Below are positions 35,884 through 49,800 of a DNA stretch of 64,000 nt, piece after piece. The stretch lies in NCBI RefSeq assembly GCF_030272615.1, contig NC_081414.1, forward strand, positions 782,166,119-782,230,118, given 5' to 3'. The notes beneath the pieces were generated by a model. The model had not been told where the DNA came from. It was given only the letters and a program-made list of their open reading frames with translations, and did no database searches. The first letter of the stretch is position 1. Each line of letters starts with the position of its first letter. Source of the DNA: Cryptomeria japonica. Its lineage: Eukaryota; Streptophyta; Pinopsida; Cupressales; Cupressaceae. Position numbers and translations under genes: made by a program.

Positions 35884-35939
35884 CCGAAGTGTTTTGAGGG
35901 ATTTAAATCCCAAACTGACCCACCCCAACTAGGTGAATC

Positions 35940-37366
35940 ATGCTGAAAATAATATCTTGGAACATCAGGGGCCTTGACACCCCTGATCAGAAGTACATCA
36001 TAAAGAGATTTCTTAATGCACATAAGAACATGGATTGCCTCCTCTTGCAGGAGCTAAAAGTAGTGGGTTTCACCCTACAAATTGGTCTTAAATGTATCTG
36101 GAGGGAGGCTAACTCCTTTTACACTAATCATACCAAAGGAAAAGGTGGCTCAGCCATACTCCTTAGTCCTAAATGGGCCAACAAATAGTTAACTAGGGAC
36201 AATCCCACTGTGCTAGAGCTCTATGGGTCTCTATTTAAATGGGGAACCAAAGGTTTGGAATCTGCTCTATCTATGCCCCGAATGACTACAAAGAAAGAGG
36301 TGAAATATGGAACTGGCTAACAACACTAGAGGATATCCCTTGGATTATTGGGGGAGACTTCAATATGGTGGAATCTCCTAGTGATAAAAATGGGGGCAAT
36401 AGATTTGAATGGAAGGGAATGGAAAGGCTTCAATGGGATAGAATGATCAATAAACTACATCTCTTTGACCCTATTGCTAGAAGGAAAGACAATTTGAACA
36501 CTATATGGTACACTTGGTGCAACTATCAATAGCTAAATAAAAGGAACTACTACAGACTGGATAGGCTCTACCTCAATAAATCCCACTTTATGATAGACAA
36601 AGGCCCTAATGGTGATCACTATCTTGTCTCCCCATTTACCCTCTCAGATCACCACCTGATAATAATGGGAATTGACCTCTCTCCAATGCCCACCCCTGCT
36701 CAAGAGCTCCTTCATTCATCCTCAACACTAGACTCCTCAAAGATGAGGACCTTCGCTTTGCCCTGGCCTTTATCAGAACGTTTAACAAAAAGAATAGGAA
36801 CCATCTCTCTAGTACAGATGCATGGAATGCAAACATAAAAACTTGGACCATCCTTTGTCAAATAGTGGCAAAAAGAAGGCCAAGGATGTCAGGAGGGTAG
36901 AAAGACTACTCCAGGAGGATCTATGTAATGCGGAAATGAATCTTCAAAACTCTCCTAATGATGAAAACCTCACTTGCACTCTGTTGACAATCAAAGATCA
37001 CCTCGGGAAGTTTCAGAACCAGAAAATTAAAGGGCTAAAAACCAAGTCCAAACTAAATTGGTTGGATTCTAGGGACAAGGGGTCCAAATTCTTCTTCAAT
37101 ATGCTCAAAGTTAAGGAAGGTAAGGAGAACACCAATGCTATATGGGACAATAACACTCATATCACAGACTCCCAGGGGATCCTACAATGCTTCTCCCTCT
37201 ATTATCAAAAACTTTTTACCTCAGAAGAGGTAAATTAAGACCACAGACATGCTAGAGAGATCATTAAGCAATTGACCCCACCCAAGCTTAATGAGGAGGA
37301 CTTTGAGGTTGTTGGGCACCCTATCTCAAGAGAGGAAATAGCCATGACTATCTCCTCTATGGGTAA
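35940..37366 (+). pseudogene. LINE ORF2: apurinic-type endonuclease and pre-RT region
   Basis: Starts MLKIISWNIRGLD, the standard N-terminus of a plant LINE endonuclease. Endonuclease landmarks follow in order: WNIRG, LLLQELK, GGDFN (about 36350) and LSDHHLI (about 36640). Frameshifts occur near 36235 and 36700-36820, and stops at 36187 and 36530. The segment 36822-37238 matches the linker before RT (KSKLNWLDSRDKGSKFFFN). The sequence breaks at EEIAMTISSMGN, the point where RT would begin, so no polymerase is present. Confidence 0.8.
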
Positions 37367-38644
37367 TTCTACAAATTCTACAAAGAATTTTTATCAAATA
37401 AATTCCTTTGTTCTATTTATCAAGTGACAAAATCATTCTTGAATAAAAATGAAAACATCTCAAGATTGAGTCTCATTACACTACTTAATATCTCCTACAA
37501 GATTGGCAATGTTCATCGATATCAGAATTATATAGATGGTGTAAGAAATTTTAATACATAAACAAATTCAAGTTCAAGAAGGAAGGTTTACCTTAGACGA
37601 CCTATTTCTTCATTGGGAAATAGTGGAATAGCCCTAAAAAAGGACAATATTGCCTCCTCACCAAATTATATTTTGCAAACTCTGCAATAAAGTAAGATGG
37701 TAGTTATTTTTCAAAATATTTTAATGACTAAACTTTATATGCAATCTCACCTCAAACATCACTGAAATCTCCCAATCATAGCTAAAACAATACCCTTGAT
37801 GTCCTAGGCTTATATTTCTAAGGTATCTTCTTTAACTCTCTCTTAATGAAACTAAATTTATGATGACCTCAACTAACTAGCTAGCTCCTTAGATACTCTC
37901 ACATGGAAATTCATCAAACATGGTGCATTTTCAAGATATACTTACATCCACTTCAATAAAGGAATCTCATTATGTGAAAGATGGCAGAGGTTTATAAGTA
38001 AAAGTAAAATCTAATTTGGGTCAAGTATAATTATTTCTAGGGTTAGACACATTTAAATAGTTAGAAAACTATCCATCACCACTCAAGTCTACATTTCATT
38101 ATATTGAATTTAAAAAATAATAACTTATAGTCAATCAAATCAAATTATTAGGGAATTTCTCCAAAAAGAATGGAACAACAAAATATATCATTTGTTTACA
38201 TCTTCATTTTACATGGAACTTAGAAATGATTTATTAGATCTATTTAAACTTCTTAAAATGCTATGTTCTATATAAATCAACATTAAAATTATTATTTTCA
38301 AAATTATATATCTTAAAGTAATCACTTTGAACTTTTATAAATATAATTCTTTTATTAATTTTCTATTAAGTAATAAATGACATCTTGCAAATAAAAAGAA
38401 TTAGTATACCTATTATCTTGTTTAATATTTTTCTAATAATTAGTTTTACATTGAGAGATAAATCATGTTCACCTTTTTGATGCACTCTTATATTTGAGCA
38501 ATTAGATGCCAGAATCATAAGAAAAATATTTGAGTTTAAGTGTCAAACTTGATTTTGTAAGATCTGAGACATCTCTATGAGATTTTAGAGAAGAAATTTT
38601 ACATAAGGAAAATTGAGACATGTGGCCTTATTATGTTGAACACT

Positions 38645-41551
38645 ATATAAAATTTATCTCTGAAAAGTTAAAGGAGAGTTACATAATCCAAATGTGAGTA
38701 TAGAGTAGGCATAGGTTCTCCATGGGAAGGTAAAGGTTGTTTTTTCTTGGTCTTCAAATGCAATTCTTACTTGCTTATAACCACTAAAACCATCTAAGAA
38801 TGAGAAGTGCTACATACTTGCTAAATAATCCAACACTTGGTCAATAAAAGGAAGTGGAAAGTGATCCATCTTAGTTGTAGCATTAAGTTCTCTATAATCT
38901 ACACAGACCCTCCATTTTGCATTCTTTTTAGGCACTATAACTAGAGGGGATACCCATTGACTGTCAAAAATTGGGTATATAAAGCCTGCTTCTAATAATT
39001 TTTAAAGCTCTCCTTTTACTATCTATGTTAATGTAGGATTGATTCTCCTTTGTGGTCGTCTCACTAGTCTACAATCTTCTTTGATATAAATCCTATGTGT
39101 ACAAAACTTAGGATCCAAAACCTTCATATCATGGTAATCCCATGTAAATTCTTTCTTGTGAGATTTAAGCAATTCTATCAAAGACACATTGTGATCTTGA
39201 GTGAGTTTATTATTATTATTCAAACACTTTCCTGGAGATACTTTTATTTGCTTAGTCAATTCAATCATAAATGTTTCAGTAAGATATGGCATTCATACCT
39301 CATGCGACAATAGTGTATGAAGTAGATCATTGGCTATAGGAAAGTTGTCAAAACTAGGAGCAGGAAGGATTGAATGCAATGGATATGCAGGACTTGATGA
39401 ACATCCATCTAGTTCCTCAATTGCTCCATAATGATTCCTAAGGATGTTGGAGATTAATTCATCTTGCTCTTGAATCTGCAAAAAGGGATCCATATCTACC
39501 ACCATAAGTTGTGCAACTGAATTGGATTTATATATTTCATCCCCTATGTTAGGCCACATTGGTTGTTTCAAGTCAAGCTAAGGTTTTGCTGGGGGATAAA
39601 GTGCAAGCTCCTTAGTAGATATGTCATTTGAAATTGTCATATCTCCTGATCTACATCCTATAAAAGAATCTGTTGTAGCGAACCAAGGTCTACCTAGAAT
39701 AATGACATATCCACCCAAAGTTGGCTTTGGAGATAGGATCATAAAATCAGCTGGCTATTCCCAAGACACTAGGGTTACTACATGGTATTCCACCATACCA
39801 TTAGGTATAATAGTAGAACTATCTACTAGCTATAGGATGATAGGGGTAGGTCTTAGAGTAGTGACATTTAGATATTGCATGACATCTTTTGTTATCACAT
39901 TGATAGCTGCACCTAGATCAATTAGGGCATTTTGAACTTGGATACCATTGATGATACATGATATGCAAGATATTGATTTGGATCAGTAGAATAAATAGGT
40001 TGTTTGTGGTTTTCTATTAGGATTGAGGACAAGTTGTGATAGGAATTGAGCAGGTCTAGGTGCACTAGCAATTGGATTAGGAGGAGGAATTAGGGCTTGT
40101 TGATGATGTTGTTGAGATGGTTGTAGGTAACCAATAGACTGGTTTGGCCATTATTGTCCTCCCCTCCATTGGGATGCCTACTTCCAATTCCCTTGAGGTG
40201 GTTTCCAACCTCCTTGTGATTGCTACCAATTCCCTTGAGGTTGAGGCCATGGAGATAGGGAGTTCTGATAATTGGGCCATGTATTTTGATTATTTCAAAG
40301 TTGTGAAGGAAAATTTCCATAATTTTATGGGTAACAAGGCTACCATTGACTATTAGGGTTATAATAATTTGTATAAGGACCATTGAAAGATAGTGGGTCT
40401 AGTGGCATTCCTTGTCTTGGAGTCCATGGCCTTCTTTGTGCAATGTTGAAAATTTAATCTTCATCACCTTCAATTGGCATGAACTCTAGTGTAATTGGTT
40501 TGCTTTCAATATTGGCTACTTTTTGCACCTGCAATCCTTTTTCCTTTCTCTGTAGTGAGGGCAATAATCTGCCAACATTTATTCTACCTCCTCATGCTTC
40601 TTTTTAGATTGAAGTGTATCTAGCTCAGTAACCATATTGTTTATGATGTCTCACTTGAAATTTGATAGCAAATTAGTGATCTCCAACCTTGAGACTCCAT
40701 TAGTGGAGGATCTACCCATACTAGGTTAGTAACCTCTTATTTTCTTGACATCTGCTCAAGAGTAGTATTGACATATTTTCTTGATGGCATCCCAAGGAAC
40801 TTGAGTAATATGTCCTCCTCTGATTAGGTCAAAGGCTTCAATATAATGTCCATTGATTCCTCTAAGGAAGAGAAACTTTTGAGATTCTTGATTAAGTGCG
40901 TGATCTAATGATTTTTGCAGACAAAATAAGAATATTTAAATGTAGCCCTCCAAAGTCTCATCTTCCTTTCGCTGCATCTGAAAGATGTCATCTCCCCTCT
41001 TATTACCACTTCTACAATACTCTTGGTATTTCTCAAGGAATTTTTTTTTCATGACTTTCCCAACTGTACACAACATCTCTTCCTAAACTCATGAACCATC
41101 TTAATGCTTCTTCTTTCAGAGTGGTAAGAAACAATTTAAGCCTATGAGCATCTATAGTGTAGTCACAGCTTCTATAGAGGATATCAAGTTCAAACAAAAA
41201 TTTATTTGGGTCCTCTATTACTAAATCATAGAATTTAGGGAGAGCTCAAGTAGGGATATTCTTGATATTATTGTTATCATTTTGGTTAGTGATAGGGAAT
41301 TAAAAAGTGGTTTGATTCTGTTGATTTTGTGTAGCCATACTTGCTTGATAAAGTATCAAAGAAAATGGGTTTTCAATAGGATTTTGGTCGATTGGTTCTT
41401 TAGGATTGTTAAAATTGGCAAATATATCAGCTAAAAGATTTATATCTTGGTCTTGTCCTTCATGTGGATAATTAAAGGCATCTTCTAAGTGATTATTAAG
41501 ATAATTTTCATTAGGAAGAAATCTCCCTAAAGCATCTCTTCTCCTATCCAT
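38645..41551 (-). pseudogene. Athila-like gag-pro-RT, degenerate
   Basis: The minus-strand frame starts at 41551 with MDRRRDALGRFLPNENY. Gag text such as LPKFYDLVIEDPNKFLFELD (about 41230) and LRWFMSLGRD is followed by a Gln/Pro/Asn-rich segment (about 40100-40400). A protease-like motif ALIDLGAAINV lies near 39910; Asp-Leu-Gly in place of DTG is usual in the Athila group. RT starts around 39070 and shows GFIYPIFDSQWVSPLV, WRVCVDYRELNATT and FGLCNSPLTFQR before the break near 38660. Numerous stops and shifts are present. The catalytic RT box lies beyond the truncation. Confidence 0.75.
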
Positions 41552-41684
41552 GCATTGTTAACTCAGAAATAATAGTAGATCATTACTCTATGGAAGTGAA
41601 AGTTGTATGTAAAGAAAACATTGACACTACTACACATAAAATACAACTAAAAATGACTACAAAAGGTTCCTTACTTTGACACAA

Positions 41685-41702
41685 TCCTCGACAATGGTGC
41701 CA
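41685..41702 (-). promoter_or_regulatory. tRNA-Asp-type primer-binding site
   Basis: The minus strand reads TGGCACCATTGTCGAGGA, which differs by a few transitions from the TGGCGCCGTTGCCGGGGA site common in Athila and related elements. It lies about 130 bp before the gag ATG. Confidence 0.7.
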
Positions 41703-41710
41703 ATATTTTT

Positions 41711-42984
41711 TGTCTCTCTTAATGGTGTTAATTACTAGACTCTGAGGCCATAACTTAGGGATTGGACATCCATACTTTAAGTAGTTATATGATCATCATG
41801 AAAGCTCATTTTCTATCAACCCAAGACATATACTTGAAATGGGTCAACAAAGTATATGCACTAAAGTCTTCATTGTAGTCATTCTACTAAGATGGAAATG
41901 ACTCTAAAAGTAAAGTGCATGGAAATAGGAATAACTAAAATTCTTTTAATACAAAGTACCTTGAATTCATAAAACTAGCAACTTAGTCCATAGCAAGTGG
42001 GCAGGGAACTACTCTGTATGCCTTGGCTATAGGAACAATCAAAGGATGGTTTTCAATGGCTGTAGGAACAGTCAATTGCTAGGAAAAAAACTAAATACTG
42101 AAGGAAAATAACTGATAAATACAAAAGGTGGAATTCTCACTAAGTGGACCCCCTTAGCAAGTCCTCACAAAACTCAACTAAGTGCTACAAACTAGAATAT
42201 TATCTAATTAATCTAAAAATACTTGTTACATCATAGTATTTGCTAAAAATTATTCTACAATAAAACTAAAGACTAGAAATTACAATAGCTGATGTTCACC
42301 ATCCCTAAGAAGGGATATTTGAACTTATTTATAGAAAAGAAACTCCTAAGTAAGTCTAACCTTTGGTAGGTCCACTCCCAAAACATTAGGAGGACACCAT
42401 TTATTATAACATAAGAAAGAGGATAGGGAGTTACACTCTGAATAGGAAATGGTCAAGTTGTTTCAAGTGTAGAGGAAATCTAGAATAACTATCCCTCCAA
42501 GATTTACTCTGCTACAAACATGAATGAAGTTTCACTATTACACTCGTTGAGCTATAGGTAACCAACTATTGACTCCTTCAATACTCATCTTGCTAAGGCT
42601 TTTTCTTCAACCAACTAACTGGCATGAACTTCCACGCTATGAATCTTTGACCGTTTCATGTTCCTCATTAACTCCTACATCATGTCATTTGGGTGTGCAA
42701 AACAAAGGTATATCTATTCCATTTCAGAATAACATTTATCTAACTACATGCAAGAAAAATATGGATAAATTACATAGCATGGTCACTTCATCATTGATCA
42801 TAATTTTAACCAAAAAGGAATATATATATATAAGGGTAAGTTCATGCCATTTTGTCAAGTTCATGGAAACATAATAGGACCATTATTTAAGAGAGTTTTA
42901 CAACTTAGATAGTATCTAGACCCTTGTCAAAACCAGTGAAAGTATAGAAAATATAGACAAAATTGATCCATTATCTGAGCTCAT
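41711..42984 (-). repeat. Probable 5' LTR of Athila-like element
   Basis: On the minus strand the stretch would start TGAGCTCAG and end GAGAGACA next to the primer site. A TATA-like CTATAAATAAG (42324-42334, minus strand) lies inside. The outer end is uncertain because no partner LTR remains. The open frames here show no domain. Confidence 0.4.
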
Positions 42985-42987
42985 CGG

Positions 42988-45900
42988 TGTGTATAAAAGT
43001 GAAATTAGATTTAAGGACAAAACAAAAACATAAAATTTTACATATTTAACTCCATTGCAACACACATTAAGCAATGCATTGCTAAATTTGTTAATATACC
43101 TTTATAATAAGTATCTTAGAATTAGATTTTGCAGTCAATATAGTCACATCCCTTCTAACATAACTTACAATTTTTTGTATCAATTTATGACTTAGACACA
43201 TAAATATAGATCTAAAATGCACAAATACACATACTCATAGTAATTAATGATGTGATTTGATGATATTGATATATTTATATGACCACTTCACACGGAAAAC
43301 ATTAAAAATTTATAGACATATCTATCTTGTATTTTAGGCTTATGATAAACCTTAATTGCAAAGTGTTGTTGGTATTAAAATACATGAATAATAACAATAA
43401 TAATAGTTTTCTTACATTCTTCCACTCTTCCACCTTGACACTAGTGGTTGGGGATCATGGGGAACCTTATAATCAATCCCCTACATAACCAACATTTAGT
43501 AGGTTTGGTAATTTTTAAGCTTCTTCTCAAATTCCATGTTCAACATCACTTATCACAACTACAGAGAAACTAGAGCGAGACAATTTTACACTACCATGCT
43601 CTTGAGGTCTAGTTATTCTCTTTGTATTATGGAAGGTTTTAATGTGTTCCAAATAGAAGGTAAGAATACAACAAAGCCAAGATAACCACCTTTGTCTAAT
43701 CTACTTGTTAATAGGATTTAAGGTAGGTCCTCATGTGTTTTCTTAGCTTATTTTGGCTACAATAACTACCAAAATTTTAGAGAAGCAATTTGTGAAATTG
43801 GCGACTCTATGAATATTTAATTTTGATGCATGATTTTAGGTAGACATTTAGAATTTTGTTTTTTGAAATGTATATTAAAATTTAAAATAAATTTTGAAAT
43901 AATTTTTTTCTCTTTGCTAAATTTTGAGTGCATTTCAACTATATATTCCTATGTTTATCTATCATTGATTGTTGCATTGATAAGTAAAAAATTTAGTCCA
44001 ACACTAGATTGTCTAATAATCTGAAAGGCCTTGATTTTGGAGAGGCATACTAGAATGTGGGGTAGAAAAATTTGATTGTCTATAAACTACTTGCATCATC
44101 ATAGAATTCATATTATACCATTAACTATTGAAGACTTCTCACTTTTCATTACTTTTGAGTTAGATCAAGAAAGCTGGACTAATATTTATGTTATAAGACT
44201 TTCCCTTAATATAGTAGAACTAGAGAACAATAAACTAGAAGAAATCTATTGGTGTAGTTTAAGCTTGGAGCAATAGTTCCTCTCTCCAAAGAACAAATTG
44301 GACAAATAATTAGTGCATTATAGTGAATGTGAATGTAAACAAAGACAATGAATATAAAACAAAAAATCATTCACTCATAGGGATCAATACTGCAAACCAG
44401 TATTATAATCAAAATTTAATTAAAAAAATTATTCTCTTCATGAAAGTTTGTACATGGGTTGTGCATTGCATCACAATTTGATGTCAACTTTATTTACTTG
44501 TATGAATGAAAGAATTCATTATATTTTTTATAAATAATAAAAGTTGGAGGAAAATTTACAGGCATATGACATTTATCTCCACGTAAAAGAATTCAAAACT
44601 TTGACGTTTTTGAGGTAATAATTTAAAAGTTGAAAATGGAATTAGAAGGCACTATCATCCTTCCAAAAGTCCTATAATGGATAACTGTACCCGATTGTTG
44701 AAGACTGGCATGTAAGTCAAGTCTTTAATGTCCGCTGAGGTAAGTCTTTAATGTCAGCATGCCAGACAAATTATTATTATATGATAATTTTAACGATACT
44801 AAATAGTTATATAAAATAATTATAAGAATAAAAGATCTAAGAAATAAAAAATATACATTAAAAACTAATAGTAAAATGATCATAATATACAATATTATCA
44901 ACTAATACTACACACAATTATATTGATGGTAATTAAATTATTTCAACTACAATAATAAACAAAATCTCTAAAATTACAAGATTATTTTAAGACACTACAA
45001 AACAATTAAACATAATATTCAAATTTACTATTAGATATTTTAAAATAATGTCACATTATTATTTTACATTAATTTAATATTAAAATTAAATGATGAATAA
45101 ATGTACAAAAATTAAATATAAGAAAATTTGAAGTAAAAAAGATGGGGGTTTGAAGTAGATAATTACAAAGTGCTAATTATAGCTTCTTTTTTCTTTTCTT
45201 AATTGAGATGAACAAAATCAATCCCTACAGTAAACAACACAGGTCAAAGTTTTTTTTGAAAAATACATTAATGAAATTTAATTGTTAAATATAAAAATAA
45301 TTTATACAGAATTTCATAAAATTAATATTATTAATTTAATATTAAAATTGTTAGTATATATATTTTTTAATAAATAAAAAAAAGTAATATTTTAAATTGA
45401 AACAAATAAGATTATATGTACAGGTTTAGGACCTTTTTCTTTATATAAACATACATCTAAACCTAAAAAATAGATCTTAATTTGCACCTTTAAAAAAGAT
45501 TTATTAAATTTATAAATAACAATTTTATTTTCTTTATGCTCATCAGAATTCCACAATCTACAATATTTATGTAAGTGATTTCAGAGTTTAATTGTATAAA
45601 AAATTTACTTATACGAACCCTATTTATTAATGGTGAAGAATGTCAAAATAAAAGAAGCTATCACCACCTGTTCCTAGTCATTCGTTGAGCATTTGACTAA
45701 TGAGAAAGGTGTTGCCTAGCTGTCACCAGTGCTTGCACCATGCGGGCCTCCAACGCTTTGAAATTATACACAAGTAGACAAGGAAGAAGTAGACAAGGAA
45801 GTCCACTTAAAACAAAGCCTATTGGTTAATTAAATTATAAAATATACCTTAACTAATTAAAAAAAAATAAAAAATCACATCCATTCAAATGTGTGAGAGA

Positions 45901-47570
45901 ATAGAAAACCTTTGATGGTCAATTTCTTTTACAAAAATGAAATTAATATTTTAGGTTTCAACATACTATTTATCATAAGAAGAAGATAAGAGTGGTGCAA
46001 AGGAATATATATTAGGGTTTTTTTAATTATTTTTAAAAATATTTTAAAATGTAGAAATAATTATTATTTTTTTTTTTGAATTTTGGATTTATAAGTGTTA
46101 TAAAATTAATATTTAAATAAATAAAATTAATAATATTATATTTTAATATATATTTAAAGTTAAAAGAAGTGTTTAGATTTTTATTTATTATAAAGAGAGA
46201 AATGTATGTTTCACATTTTTTCTTTTAATGTTACTATTAAATATAATATTTTAATATATGTTTCCAATTTATATAAATTGATCTAAAGTTAAAAAAAATA
46301 TTTCATTAATCTATACCATTTCTCATTTATCTATATATTGTAGCTTTAATGAAAGAGGACTTCTACAAATTCTACAAAGAAGTTTTCTCAAAGGAACTCC
46401 TTTGTTCTATTTAGCAAGGGACAAAATCATTCTTGAATAAAAATGAAAACATCTCAAGATGGAGTCTCATTACCCTACTTAATATCTCCTTCAAGATTGA
46501 CAAAGTTCATCGATATAAGAATTATACACATGGTGTAAGAAATTTTGATACATAAACAAATTGAAGTTCAAGATGGAAAGTTTACCTTAGACAACCTATT
46601 TCTTCATTGGGAAATAATGGAATGGCCCCAAAGATGGATAATATTGCCTCCTCATCAAATGATATTTTGCAAACTCTACAATGGAATAAGATGGTAGTTA
46701 TTCTTTAAAATATTTTCATGCCTAAGCTTTATCTGCAATCTCACCTCAGACATCACTAAAAATCCCAAGAATAGCTAAAACAATAGCCTTGATGTCCTAG
46801 ACTTATATTTCTAGGGTATCTTCTCTAATTGTCTCTTAATGAAACTAAATTTATGATGACCTCAACTAACTAGCTAGCTCCCTAGATACCCTCACATGGA
46901 AATGCATCAAACATGGTGTATTGTCAAGATATATTTACGTCCACTTCAATAAAGGAATCTCATTATTTGAAAGGTCGAAGGGGTTTATAAGTAAATTGAA
47001 AATTACAATCTAATTTGGGTCAAGAATATTTCTTTCTAGGGTTAGGCACATTCAAATAGTTAGAAAACTAAGTCTACTTTTCATTATATTGACATTTAAA
47101 AAATAATAATTTATAGTCAATCATTTACATCTTCATTTTACATGGAACTTAGAAATGATTAATTAGATCTATTTAAACTTCTTAAAATGCTATGTTGTAT
47201 ATAAATCAACATTAAAATTATTATTTTCAAAATTATATATCTTAAAATAACACTTTAAACTTTTATAAATATAATTCTTTTACTAATTTTCTATTAAGCA
47301 ATAAATGGCATCTTGCAAATAATAAAATTTAGTATACCTATTATCTTGTTTAATATTTCCTCTAATAATTAATTGTACTTTGAGAGATAAATTATATTCA
47401 CCTATTTGATGCACTCTTAGATTTGAGGGATTAGATGCTAGACTAATAAGAAAAATAATTGAGTTTAAGTGTCCAACTTGATTCTTGTAAGATCCTACAC
47501 ATCTCTATGAGTTTTAAGAGAAGAAATTTTACATAAGGGAAATTGAGACATGTGGCCGTATTATGTTGAA
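42988..47570. repeat. Long direct repeat, right copy
   Basis: Diverged copy of 33221-38640, starting TGTGTATAAAAGTG and ending TTATGTTGAA. It has no LINE. Extra AT-rich stretches relative to the left copy lie at about 43790-44560 and 44765-45835. The open frames at 43830 and 44076 have no recognised domain. No gene is seen. Confidence 0.85.
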
Positions 47571-48740
47571 GATTGCATGAAAGTCAACCCTTTCTGTGGT
47601 GGTTGAGATGGACATGGCTAGATAAAAGACAAATATATAATTGAATTTGAGTGGAGGAGGCAAGATTTTGGATCACAAATGATTAGATGAAAATTATTGT
47701 GTTTGAAACTATAATTCATGTTTTTTTTAATAATTATTTATATATATATATATATATATATGAGAAAAAGCATGAAGCTATGTCACACTTGGGGCTAATT
47801 AGTGGTAGTCCAATCGGACTCAGTCTGGTCGAACTACCATCCATCCATGTGGTGCCTTGTGTCATTGGCATGGCACCTAAATGGTGACAAGAGTTTGGCC
47901 AAATTAAGTTTGACCGAACTCAGTTTGGTCAAACTATTGGCTCTATTATCCATTTTTTGTGAGCACTTAAGCTTACAATTTTTCAAAGAAATTCAAATTA
48001 CTTCGGGCAGACTCACCTATGTGGCATGTGATGTGGTAGCCAAATCACTTATTTTGTCTATATTTCTAAAACTTTTAACTTATGCTCAATTTTTCTTTAG
48101 GTAGAATATTTTTTTATAAAAATCAAAAAATACCCTTTGGTAGAGCTTGAAATCACAAATCTAGACTTGTAATTTTTTTTGTATTTTGATTTATTTTAAT
48201 ATTTTTTTTTAATTAAATATTGCGAGTAGGTTTTTAAAGTTTGAAAAGAAGCTAATTAGAAATTAAAAAAATATTAAATGATATTAAAAAATTAAAAAAA
48301 ATTATATTTTTCACAAGAGGAACATTTTACAAAAGGTTGTGTCGAATGAAAACTTCCAAATTCGGCTATGTTGCAATTTAAAAACATTTTACTAGAAAAA
48401 TATAAATCAATTTATTTTATTTTATTTTTAACACTACATATATATGTCCTCTATTTGGAAAATTAAAAATTAAAAAAAATAACTTAGTTTTCATATTTTT
48501 TGGCGATGCCGACTAACACCCCCGATTTTCAACATTTTTCACCAATAAAAAATCTCTTTGAATATATTAAATAAATGTCAATTTAAAAAAAAAATAACAG
48601 ATATAAATTTCATTAATATTTCTATATTTAATCAGTTTACAACATTTTGAAATTCAATTTAGAAATGTCACTTTTATGCGATCGAAGTTAAACAGTTTTA
48701 GTTGTGTTGGCCACTTCCTTTATAAAAATGTAACACAACG
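47571..48740. other. AT-rich spacer, no gene
   Basis: Contains a short (TA)n at 47739-47761 and two related blocks with agtctggtcgaactacc and agtttggtcaaactattgg (about 47820 and 47925). No coding signal or known element ends were seen. Confidence 0.5.
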
Positions 48741-48751
48741 TTGTGCTTTAA

Positions 48752-49050
<299 letters not shown>

Positions 49051-49800
49051 TTTATGTATATATTCAAAGGGAAACAATAATACATGTTGTGTATATATGG
49101 ATAACAATTGGGGATGATATCAAAGAGGTTAGAAGATTCATTGCAGTGGACATGGTGTGCAATCAAGAAAATGGGAATAGAGGGTTCAACATGGGAGAAC
49201 TAGTTCCAACTAAAGGTTGTGATGATAATGAAATCATTGTATTTCAGCGACTTCAATCACTATTAATAATAGTTAAATTTAGAGACCCATTTTTAGATAT
49301 TATACAAAATGTTAACGTTGGTTTACAAAAATAAGCTATGTGTGTGACGTAAAATTGTTATTAAGTTCATTGTTGAACTCAATAACATTTAAGTAGAGAT
49401 CTTTTTAAAAAACTTTGTAATGTATGTAATTAGGTAGGCTTTGTAATTTATGTGAAATGGACATGACATCTTTTACATAAATTTTCTAAAAATAAGTATT
49501 TTTTGATTAGATTAAACTAGGAGAGGCCTGAACTATTACATAGCCACTACATAGAGTAAAATGCAAGAAAATGCATGGGACACATGAGGATTGAGAACAC
49601 AAAACCTTGGTTCCAATTTTCAAAAAAAACAAAAAAACAATGGGCATTCAAAACTAGATGCAAAAAAACCCAAAGGTAGACGAGACTAAATACTAACAAA
49701 ATAAAAAACATGCAGACCCCCCCACCGAAGGCACAAATTTATGACCTACCTAGTGGGGGGCTTCTCAATCTTACAATCCTAACTCATTTCCTTCACTTTA
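49051..49800. other. Spacer, no supported gene
   Basis: A plus-strand frame continuing out of the microsatellite stays open to 49334 and its non-repeat part reads like ordinary protein. No domain is recognised, and the start depends on the repeat. The rest is AT-rich without recognisable features. Confidence 0.4.

Larger units (their letters stand above)
35041..37366 (+). mobile_element. LINE (non-LTR) fragment, 3'-truncated
   Basis: A C-rich 5' leader, ORF1 and the 5' part of ORF2 lie between left-repeat sequences. The right repeat (about 46343-46363) has only about 16 bp at this place. The fragment ends inside the pre-RT region with no poly(A) and no visible target duplication. This is the reverse of the usual 5' truncation of LINEs, so a later deletion or a recombination event is likely. 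Confidence 0.75.
33221..38640. repeat. Long direct repeat, left copy
   Basis: Starts TGTGTATAAAAGTG and ends TTATGTTGAA. Matching blocks occur in the same order in the right copy at 42988-47570. Compared with it, the left copy has a 2.3-kb LINE fragment (35041-37366) and lacks about 0.8 kb and 1 kb of AT-rich sequence present on the right. The segments outside the LINE are non-coding and AT-rich. Confidence 0.85.
38641..41710 (-). mobile_element. Athila-like Ty3/gypsy internal region, truncated in RT
   Basis: A minus-strand element running from a tRNA-Asp-type primer site (41685-41702) through gag and protease into RT. It is cut at the edge of the left direct repeat at 38640. RNase H, integrase and the 3' LTR are absent. 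Confidence 0.75.

Noticed and set aside
33221-47570. Direct repeats as the LTRs of the Athila-like element
   Set aside because: The primer-binding site is 1.3 kb from the right repeat, and RT runs straight into the left repeat without a 3' end, so they cannot be its LTRs as they stand.
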